From the NCBI GenBank assembly GCA_949825045.1, contig OX463813.1:28130001-28194000 (forward strand): a DNA stretch of 64,000 bases, written 5' to 3'. The translations under genes were made by a program, and so were the position numbers. Under the pieces are notes generated by a model. The model was not told the origin of the DNA and made no database searches. It was given only the letters and a program-made list of their open reading frames with translations. Within the stretch, counting starts at the first letter, position 1. Each line of letters begins with the position of its first letter. This stretch comes from Argyresthia goedartella. Taxonomy: Eukaryota > Arthropoda > Insecta > Lepidoptera > Argyresthiidae. Shown piece after piece: positions 55,629 to 64,000 of the stretch.

Positions 55629-57524
55629 CAGGGGTCGGCAAGTAATTCTACGTGAGGTCCGGATACGGTAGAGTTTTTTTACCGAGGTCCAGAAAAAAAA
55701 ACTCAATTTTTTATTTGACTTTTTATTAACTTTAGACTAAATTAACCATAAATGACAGTAATTAATGCGAGAAATTACACTTGCGCTCTTGAGCAAGCTT
55801 TTTGAAGTTGGGTTGGCGAGGCGAACAGCTGATGCGGAGCGTGTCTTCGAGGTGTGCGTCTGTTAATCTGGATCGGTATTTGTTCTTCAAAAAATTCATT
55901 TTCGAGAATGACGACTCACACACATATGTGGAGCCAAACATTGTAGCCAGTTTGATGGCTAGTTTTTTACAGATCTCATACTTTTCTGGTACATGTTTGC
56001 CCCAAAATTCTTCACATGATGTAGTTTTATGTATTTGCAAAGAAATATCTTCCTGCAAGTATATTATCTCCATTTGGAGTAGTGCCTTTGGAACATGGAA
56101 AATTTTCGCATCCACGTCACTCCATTCTGCCGCCGCATCAACTTCATAAGGCGATTTGAGGAATAAAGATAGCTTCCCTATCTCTGCAAAGTCTTGGAAT
56201 CTTGCAGCAAATTCCTTCCCAAGATCTGATATAAACTTTGAAAATACTGCAACGTCTTCTTCAGAGTTCTTCTTTTTAAATTGAAGAATTGTTGGAAAAT
56301 AAATAGATTCTTGATTTACAATATCTTTTTCAAAAATATCCAGCTTACGACGGAAAGCAGATACACTTTGTATCAGATCACATATTAGTTTTCCATTACC
56401 TTGTAGTTCAGTGTTGAGCGCATTCAAATATTTGAGAATGTCTTTAAGGAAAGAGTCTTGCCTTTGAATGGCAATATTGTTAGCAATTCTTCCCAGAACG
56501 CTTTACTTTCAACGTCAAAAAATCTCACAAAAACAGACAATTGTTCATCATCAACAATATCACATGATTCATCCAGTGCTATCGCGTAGCAAGGTGCCTT
56601 TTGTAGAAGTTCGAGCAAACTGGTTTTGTTATCTGCAGCTAAAATTCGGTCCTTCTTGTATTACTCCTTGCCGACAATGGAAGGCCTTTAATTGCAGCGA
56701 TAACATCCTTTTTTTCTTCGAAAAGTGCCGTGGCACTTCCACCATGCCTTCTTTTACCATCTCAGAGTCTGAAAATAGCTTCTGATGTTTATTAAGAGTC
56801 CAGCACAAGCGCAATGCTGCTTATGCGGATTTTTCTTGTTCGCTCATGCTGCGAACTAGTAAGGCCGTGCTTTTTTTATAAGAAGATAGAGATGTCTGAA
56901 GTTTTTCTTTAAGAGCTTCACTGCCAAGAGGAAAATTTTTGTGAAACTGCTGATGAGTTGTATCGTAGTGTCGCTTTAAATAAGCACTTTTAACAATAGC
57001 GACAGTTTTGTTACAAATGAGGCAAACTGGAACCGCATCCACTCAACCAAAAACTTCCTATTTTCACTGTCAACTTTTCGCTTTTTTGGTTCCATTTTTG
57101 GATGTAGGTAACAGGTAGGTAAAAAACGTTTTATTACACGAGCAAGTAGGTATCACAGTAGATAAGAAAGCTCCGTACAACTGCGACTGCTGACTGTTTG
57201 TTGCGACAGAATACAAACATGTCAAAACATGCACACTACTCCCGCCTGCCTGTACGCACGCACCCAAAAATCACTACCGCCGCCGCACCGTCCGCCTGCA
57301 CCACCTCACACTCCAACGCACTCCGTCTCGCGCTACATAGCACAGGCCACTGACCTTGACTGCGCAGAAAAGCAAGTACCTAAGTCTTTTACTTTAGTAT
57401 ATACTTTTCGCTCGGTGCCTGAAAAAGGCTAGATTATATAAATTGAATAGGGTAATTTGGCGGGCCAGCTTTTGACCATTCGCGGTCCGGATCCGGACCG
57501 CGGTCCGCCAGTTGCCGACTGATG
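55629..57524 (-). mobile_element. Decayed hAT transposon with 8-bp target duplication
   Basis: CTATAGAC flanks the element exactly (55621-55628 and 57525-57532). The ends are CAGGGGTCGGCAA and, inverted, CATCAGTCGGCAA. 1896 bases, with a broken transposase on the minus strand. 8-bp duplications and CA-KGGTCGGCAA ends are typical of hAT. Confidence 0.9.
55762..57095 (-). pseudogene. hAT transposase (ZBED/GTF2IRD2-like), frameshifted
   Basis: The start at 57095 gives MEPKKRKVDSENRKF with a PKKRKV nuclear-signal-like string. A shifted frame carries a C2H2/BED-like finger (CLICNKTVAIVK...LKRHYDTTH). Then come pieces at 56629-56814 and 56424-56618 with IALDESCDIVDDEQLSVFVRF (first catalytic aspartate region), and a long piece 55762-56427 with LGKEFAARFQDFAE, a middle KLATMFGSTYVCESSFSKMN and LEDTLRISCSP, the hAT C-terminal dimerisation region. 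At least three frameshifts separate the four parts. Similar proteins have been domesticated in animals, but this one is plainly broken. Confidence 0.85.
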
Positions 57525-57572
57525 CTATAGACTTTTTACTAAAATTATAGTGCCTGTTACTCTCACGGTCTC

Positions 57573-58262
57573 CATCTATCTAGCTGTTTGGACTGCAGCG
57601 GTTTTTTGAAATTTTAAAAACCTCACATATTCGATATTTTCAAGAATTTCCAAAAATTGAATCGACAAAAAAAATACTTTTTAACTATTGAACCTGCTCA
57701 CAAATAACCACGAGAATTAGATGATAACATCCGGACTAGAGGGTAAAAGAAAGACAAAAATATACATTTATGCATGTTTAGTTTCCATTTAGCAAGAATC
57801 ACAAAAATCTTATGTGACAAGTTTCGACCCCACTCCGCTGTCCATACCAAGCGTAAAAACTTTTTTTGGTGCTTGCGTGGGGTGTTAGCGCCTCACACGC
57901 TTACATGCGCCACCTGCCGCAGCTGTTTGTTTACCGCGCTTTTTACATAAGTAAAAATTATTTGATGATACGCTGCGCTTTTACTTTTTACTCCTATGGT
58001 CATATGTTGCCATTGTTGTGTTATTTTTGTTTAATCTCAAACCTACTCAATTGGCAATCAGTAGCATACATACATGATTGCATCTTTAATAGCCACGTTT
58101 TTATTACGGCTTTGTTAAAAAAGAAAATCACGACGTCTGAATTGCAAAAAAAAAATACATTCAATGAGAATTACATTATTTTTTAAGCAAGCCTTACAAT
58201 GTGCTTTAAGTTTTTGATTAATAAATAAATAAAATCTTTTATTACTGTCATAAAAACTTACT
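57573..58262. other. Unassigned
   Basis: No gene. Frame 57866-58186 has no domain. The region ends in an AT-rich run with AATAAATAAATAAAATC near 58222, just before the duplication copy becomes visible. Confidence 0.4.
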
Positions 58263-58962
58263 TATTTGTTTTAAGTAAGAAGTATTTTTTTATATCGATA
58301 TCTTTCATTTCCCGTCACTAGTAATCTCTGAAATGTATCTTTCATCCTGGTGCTACTCATATATGGGTTCCTTCAACCTCACATTTGTTGTTCCGTTTTG
58401 TCTCCATTTTCCTTAGTCGGGGCCGGGCCAGAGGGATATTAAGTCACTCTTTAGTAATGCTATAAAAAATACATATTTCTCGAAGATATAAACCATTCAG
58501 AAAACCGAGTCAACGTGGGGTTGAAAAACCCTCGTCGTATCTGGTGAAAAACTTAGGGTGACCCCGACCGCAACGCTGGAAAGTGAGGCTACAGGAGCCC
58601 CGCAGTCAGCGTGGGTGAAGATTTAAAATTTGGTCTTTACCTATATCCTATATGTAAGATCGTGTGTGTACGTGATATCCTTAACCTAGAAAATGTGTCG
58701 AAAAAGCGCCATATTAGTGTGTGTCACAAAACTCTTTGGTAATCATTGTTAATAATATATAATTATATATATACAATATATTATATATATATAACATAAT
58801 TCTTCTGAAATGGGGCCAGAGGCAAAATTTTTATGTTATGTTATGAGCGCTCCGTGATCTAGTAGGATTCACGCTTGCTTCTCACGCAGGAGATGCAGGT
58901 TCGAATCCGGTACTGGCAATTTTCCAATATAAATAAAATTTATGTTAAACGTACATTATCGG

Positions 58963-59216
58963 ATAATAATAATAATACCTTGGACACCATTTACACACAT
59001 TGATCTAGCCCCAAACTAGGATTCCCTGTATCTTGGGTACTAGACGACGATACACATACTTATATAGAGAAATATTATACTTAGATAGATAAACAACCAT
59101 GACTAGGGTACAAACATCCGTTCTCATCAAACAAACATTTGCCCCCACCGGGACTCGAACCCGGGACCCTTGGTTTCGTAGGCAGCGTCACTGCCGACTC
59201 GGCCATTCGGGTCGTC
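58963..59216 (-). mobile_element. Full-length SINE in the right duplication copy
   Basis: ATT tail, body, B box and A box in order on the minus strand. In the left copy only the tail end survives at 703-767. 59265-59360 next to it resembles repeat family Z. Confidence 0.9.
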
Positions 59217-59572
59217 AATCGGATGTTCTGTGCTTCTCATGACACTTGGTAGAAGTCGTCGTAAAACTGTGAAAGAGGCCCTAATAGGGCAGGTGGAAAA
59301 CTTCTGCCAGTCGGGCTGGCCTCTAGTGCGACACCACTCCACCCTCGGTGGGGACATGAATAGGCTAATTTAATTTAATTTTATTTTGTCGTATGTTAAT
59401 TCATACATGGTATAACAATAGAAAGGCGTCACGTTTCGTTTCAGGCATATCCAGTGACATTTTACGTGCGTTTTATCCATTTTCAACATTGACAGTTGAT
59501 GAGAGACAGCTAGTGCCAACTACTGGAGGAGTTACGAGGAGTTCCTATCTAAATAGGAATAAATTTAGTTAT

Positions 59573-59773
59573 ACAGGGTGTCCCGTAACTCAACATGAAG
59601 CTAGTACCAGGAGATATGCTTGCTTATACAGTCTGGCAAAAATATTAAAAAATATTTGATAATAGAAGATTTTGTAAAATATATAAAAAATGTGTAAAAA
59701 TTTGTGACAGATTTGTTAACTATTTTTACCAGGCCCTTATATTTGCTTGAAGTTGACTTACGTGACACCCTGT
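59573..59773. mobile_element. MITE-like element, right duplication copy
   Basis: The same element as at 904-1103, with the same inverted ends. Confidence 0.65.
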
Positions 59774-60016
59774 CTACATAATATATTCAAGAAACGTTTA
59801 TTTACTTCAATTTAATCCAATTTTCCCGCAAATTTACACTGTTTCCTTTTCCCTTATCGGCAGTTAAGTTAACTTTCCGTTATCGGAGTAGCAGAGGCAC
59901 AATTGCGCTTAGGTTTAGCCGACAATCCAATGGTCTATTTCGAGTGACAGGGGGTTAGCCCATCGTCACGAAAAACGCGCGTGCAAGCTTCTACGAGTAC
60001 ATCTTACGCATATCAT

Positions 60017-62538
60017 ATATCCAATAACTGCTGACCGGTTAGAAAGAATGAGATACTCTTTAGCCCAGGAACTACCGTTTTTGGCTGCTGAACAGTCTCC
60101 TAATATAATGTATAACTTATTCTTTGAAACCTTTATGAAACAGTACAGCGCGATATTCACGTCAAAATCGGTTGTGGTTAGTGGTTCAAACGACTTTAGT
60201 ACGTGGGCTACTGCAGAGTTGCATAAACGCAGGCAAGCATTGTATGCATTGTATGAGGAACGACGGTTCAACATGAGTGACGAATTTAAAGAACAAGTCA
60301 AACAGTTCTCCAAACAATTTAAATTAGACTGTCATACAGCTAAACGTAATTTTCTGAGTAGTAAAATTAAGAATAGGTCCGATGTTATAAAAACGACTTG
60401 GAAAATAATTAATGAGGAGGCCGGTCGTAGTAAAAAAGCGAGTCACGATTACGAACTAAAAATCAATGGACAGCTTACGAGTTCTAGCTTAGAAGTTGCA
60501 ACTGAATTTGAATCGTTTTTTACTAATGCACCGGCTTCCACGACTAAGTATTTAAATTCGTCACCTTTGTCTGCTGTTGCAATATTAAAAGATAATGTCT
60601 CAGAGTGTGCTTCATACTTGAATTTTAAGCACGTCACAAGTTCAGATGTCGTAAAGGCATTTAAATTGATAAATGTTAAGAAAACGAATGATCTTTGGGG
60701 ACTCTCTGTTCACGTCGTTAAATCCCTGATCGAATTAATTGCACCTGACCTAGCGGTCATTTTCAACAATTGTATAGACTGCGGTGAATTTCCTGATTTA
60801 ATGAAACAAAGTAAGATAATTCCCCTCTTCAAAGCAGGTAGTACTCAAGACCCCACCAATTTCAGACCTATATCAATACTACCAACTTTTAGTAAAATTT
60901 TTGAGAAATTAATCTTATCACAGCTATTACATCATTTTGAATCAAATAAGCTAATGCATAACAAACAGTTTGGATTCACTCGCGGTCGTTCAACAACAGA
61001 TGCCGGAATTCATTTCATTGAAAGTATTTTTGATGCCTGGGAAGAGTCACAAGATGCCCTAGGCATTTTTTGTGACTTATCTAAGGCTTTTGATTGCGTT
61101 TGTCATGAAACATTGATCAGGAAATTACATCATTATGGAGTTAGAGACACGTCATTGAATTTGTTAAAATCTTATCTGAACGGAAGAATACAAAGGGTAG
61201 ACGTAAACGGAGAACGATCACCAGGATCATTGGTTTCTTTGGGCGTGCCACAGGGCTCAATATTGGGACCCTTCCTATTCCTCATCTATATAAACGACTT
61301 ACCCTATCTAGGAAGGGACTGTCATGATATGGTACTGTTTGCTGATGACACCTCACTTATTTTTAAAACAAATCGAAACCAACACGCTACTGATGATCAC
61401 GTGAACAATACCATATCAAGAGTGGTAAATTGGTTTAATGTTAATAATTTGCTATTAAATGAGAAAAAGACTAAATGTGTTAAGTTTCTTACCACTAACG
61501 TTAAAAATAATCAGACATGTATAACAATTAAAAATGAGGAATTGGAATTGGTAACCAGCACAGTGTTTCTAGGTATAACGTTGGATTCCAAACTCCAATG
61601 GGGTCCACATATTGATAAGCTATCGAACAGACTGAGCTCTGCAGCTTTTGCATGCAGGAAAATCCGTCACTTGACAGATTTAAAAACAGCCAGATTAGTT
61701 TATTTTAGTTATTTTCATAGTATTATGTCCTACGGTATTCTGCTCTGGGGGAGTGCTGCTGACATAAATACTATTTTTGTGCTGCAAAAGCGGGCTGTTC
61801 GTGCGATTTATAAAATGAATAATAGAGATTCTCTTAGAAATAAGTTTAAAGAAGTAAATATATTGACAGTCCATAGTCAATATATTTACGAGAATATTAT
61901 GTATGTCCATAAGAACATTGTTAACTTTCGAAGAAACTGTGATATACATAACTTTAATACTAGAAACAAGGACAAACTTACAGTGCCCACTACTCGGCTC
62001 CATAAAATAAAAAACTCGTTCAAGGGTAATTGTGTAAGATTTTACAATAAACTCCCAAGCACTTTGACAGATCTATCAATTAATAAGTTCAAGAAATACA
62101 TCAAGCAAAGGCTTATTTCTAAAGCTTACTACAGTATTAAAGAGTACATAGACGATAAAAATGCTTGGGACTGAATTGTTCTAATTAATTGTGAGCATCC
62201 TCACTGCCAGAGTTTCTTTTACTGGACACTTGGAGGCCTTTTACACCTCCAAAGATTAATTTAATTATACAACTCTTGACTGTGGGGACCATTTACATCT
62301 CCTATTATCATTGTATTATTGACTAAAGAGACTATACATCTCTGTTATTTATATTTTAATTATTTTATTATGACATTTGAGACTCTTTACATCTCTCAGA
62401 AACAATAATTAAGTACTTTTTTTTTCTGATAATATGATAATAATACCAAATGTTCTGTAAAAAATGAAATGAAATGACATGTGAAAGTGCCCTTGTGGCC
62501 TATTTACAGAATAAACGTTTTGAGTTTGAGTTTGAGTT
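60017..62538 (+). mobile_element. Recent 5'-truncated LINE, absent from the other duplication copy
   Basis: TATCAT occurs at 60011-60016 and again at 62539-62544; the left copy has it only once at 1341-1346. That single copy is the empty target site. The element has an AATAAA at 62511 and a (TTTGAG)n tail at about 62518-62538. It starts between endonuclease and RT. Confidence 0.95.
60018..62174 (+). CDS. LINE reverse transcriptase ORF, intact but 5' truncated
   Basis: The frame is open from the insertion edge; first ATG at 60048 gives 708 codons. It holds the linker (residues 1-230), the RT palm motifs FCDLSKAFDCV (~340), GVPQGSILGPFLF (~398) and LFADDTSLIF (~430), then the thumb and the C-terminal region (LGITLDSKLQWGPHI, YFSYFHSIMSYGILLWG, LQKRAVRAIYK). 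No stop or frameshift is seen, which fits a young insertion. The endonuclease is lost, so it cannot start its own integration in the usual way. It is the best-preserved member of the family that includes 3567-4256 and 27661-29157. Whether it is transcribed is unknown. Confidence 0.9.
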   Translation, partial: YPITADRLERMRYSLAQELPFLAAEQSPNIMYNLFFETFMKQYSAIFTSKSVVVSGSNDFSTWATAELHKRRQALYALYEERRFNMSDEFKEQVKQFSKQFKLDCHTAKRNFLSSKIKNRSDVIKTTWKIINEEAGRSKKASHDYELKINGQLTSSSLEVATEFESFFTNAPASTTKYLNSSPLSAVAILKDNVSECASYLNFKHVTSSDVVKAFKLINVKKTNDLWGLSVHVVKSLIELIAPDLAVIFNNCIDCGEFPDLMKQSKIIPLFKAGSTQDPTNFRPISILPTFSKIFEKLILSQLLHHFESNKLMHNKQFGFTRGRSTTDAGIHFIESIFDAWEESQDALGIFCDLSKAFDCVCHETLIRKLHHYGVRDTSLNLLKSYLNGRIQRVDVNGERSPGSLVSLGVPQGSILGPFLFLIYINDLPYLGRDCHDMVLFADDTSLIFKTNRNQHATDDHVNNTISRVVNWFNVNNLLLNEKKTKCVKFLTTNVKNNQTCITIKNEELELVTSTVFLGITLDSKLQWGPHIDKLSNRLSSAAFACRKIRHLTDLKTARLVYFSYFHSIMSYGILLWGSAADINTIFVLQKRAVRAIYKMNNRDSLRNKFKEVNILTVHSQYIYENIMYVHKNIVNFRRNCDIHNFNTRNKDKLTVPTTRLHKIKNSFKGNCVRFYNKLPSTLTDLSINKFKKYIKQRLISKAYYSIKEYIDDKNAWD

Positions 62539-62544
62539 TATCAT

Positions 62545-64000
62545 CTTTGAATGTAATTCGAATTAAACGCGAAGTCTCTCTTCCGTTGAAATTTGATTAT
62601 ATCCGGAATATTCCAGAATATGCAATATTGAAATGAAGAACTGGGAGGATTATGTTTTAATATTCACCCGAAAAAGGTCGCCTTCAAATTGAATTACGTA
62701 ACGAAAAAGGTTTGAAAAGACGGCATAATAATAATTAAATATCTTCATATTATTTTTACAGTGTGCGACCTTTTAAACCGACTTGAAAAAGGGGGCGTTT
62801 CTCATTTCGTTTTTCTAAGTTTGTTACGCGACCATTGCATCAATTATGAATCTATTTTGATGAATCTTGTTTTACTTGACAGGTAATATTTCAGAGGTGG
62901 TCCCATATAAATTTAACCAAAATTAATTTATAGCCCTTTTTGAAAAATCAACAACAAAAAAATACACAGATGCCGTTTTGGTTTGTGATTCCGTCCAGCA
63001 AAAGTTTTGATGAGGAGTTTTCATTTAAGAGTTCACAGACTTTATTCGCATCCCGCCCGGGGAGGAACAAACAGGGCTCGGCATTTGAAGTCGGTATTTT
63101 TTTTTTTCACTTGGAGAATTATTTGTTAGCTTAGTCTGTTCGGGTTATGATGCAGCTAATAGTCCAGTTCTAGGTCCTCTCTCTATCCTCTGGTAGGTGC
63201 AGGTGAGGCAGGAGACTTCAATAAAGTTCGTTATTTGACACGGCATACATTGTTGTATTTATTTTTAAAGGTTTTAATTAACAAAACTATAAAGCCACGA
63301 CTCTTGCCTATAATTGTCTAAACGTATACGTTACGATCTAAGCAATCTTTAAACTAGACTTAAATAAAACAATGAAGCGAATTGAATTTATTAAGAAATT
63401 TCTATTTTTGAAAAATCTCCGTTGAGATTAAGTTATGGGAAGGTTGAGCCAAATATCGCGATATGTCACCAGATAGTTGTCAGAAAAGTCTTACGTAATT
63501 AATTGACGACCCCCAAGGAGCAAATCAGCAATCTTTCCAAACGGAGCGTACAGGCCCTGCTAAATATAAATAAATTGCCTCTGACCGAAAGGTATGAATG
63601 AGAAGGCGAGATGTTAATAAATTAATAGTAGTTTATGTGACAGATACATAATGGAGGGCATTGAAACTCGAGAGTGGGTTCATGAAACGAGCCGAAGGCG
63701 AGTTTCCTAATGATATCACTCGAGAGTTTTAATGCCTAATTATTATGTATAGTTACATACACTAGTTTATCTACGCACATATCATAAGCTCTCTTTGATG
63801 TGTTCAGGAACCGCATGTTCGACCGGCGTGGTGGCATTGATAACTGCTCTGCATTTGTTTCGCTTGCTCAGTAGTACCAACTTCACACATAAACTAGGGG
63901 GCGGCACGCAGGCGGGCGTCGGCGTTCGAAATTTGAATGTCATAATTTATCGAAAATTTAAACATTGTGGTCATAATGTAGTCTTCACCAAGTAGTATAT
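62545..64000. other. Right duplication copy, non-coding remainder
   Basis: Corresponds to 1347-2859. The ~57 bases between GTTAC and GATCTA of the left copy (about 2136-2192) are absent near 63335. No gene is seen. Confidence 0.7.

Larger units (their letters stand above)
58263..64000. repeat. Right copy of the segmental duplication
   Basis: Direct copy of 1-2859 with two inserts and one small gap (see the left copy). Offset grows from 58.26 kb at the left to about 61.1 kb at the right because of the inserts. The copy runs to the edge of the window. Confidence 0.9.

Noticed and set aside
57229..57432. Proline-rich frame near the hAT 5' end
   Set aside because: Low complexity from a C-rich stretch; it lies inside the transposon and has no supporting evidence.

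Overview
The window looks like AT-rich nuclear DNA of a moth or butterfly (inference, moderate confidence). The reasons are the repertoire of repeats: jockey/CR1-like LINEs ending in short tandem hexamers, a tRNA-derived SINE with an (ATT)n tail, Ty3/gypsy elements, a piggyBac-like element, a hAT element, and the dispersed 'GGTTCCGTAC...GGACGGACGGAC' repeat familiar from lepidopteran genomes. I found no host protein-coding gene, rRNA gene or functional tRNA gene that I can defend. Almost every long reading frame belongs to a mobile element.

Layout. 1-2859 is the left copy of a segmental duplication whose right copy is 58263-64000. 3348-4499 holds LINE remnants. 5812-12455 is a LINE with two ORFs, split by a second, 5'-truncated LINE of related type (9527-11468). 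13898-23615 is a young Ty3/gypsy retrotransposon with near-identical 2.2 kb LTRs, a TATA/initiator promoter in the LTR, and a gag-pol junction with a classical -1 frameshift heptamer. Its pol carries one homopolymer frameshift and one in-frame stop. 27661-29303 is a 5'-truncated LINE. 29304-42700 is mostly decayed repeats: a 25-bp minisatellite, SINEs, MITE-like elements, a large inverted repeat, an RTE-type LINE tail and perfect hairpins. 43051-45627 is a structurally complete piggyBac-like transposon (intact 621-residue transposase, 15-bp perfect TIRs, TTAA target duplication, palindromic subterminal motifs). 48584-54729 is a decayed Ty3/gypsy element on the minus strand with ~240-bp LTRs, interrupted by a LINE fragment and a SINE. 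55629-57524 is a decayed hAT element with an 8-bp target duplication. 58263-64000 is the right duplication copy, carrying a LINE insertion with an intact RT frame that is missing from the left copy.

How the pieces relate. The history is nested insertion. LINE entered LINE, SINEs entered both gypsy elements (one in the leader just before gag, one in integrase), hAT and piggyBac landed in or next to an older dispersed repeat, and a LINE entered one copy of the duplicated segment after, or allelically to, the duplication. Non-autonomous SINEs plausibly used the LINE machinery. All percentages, counts and boundaries were read by eye without alignment software.
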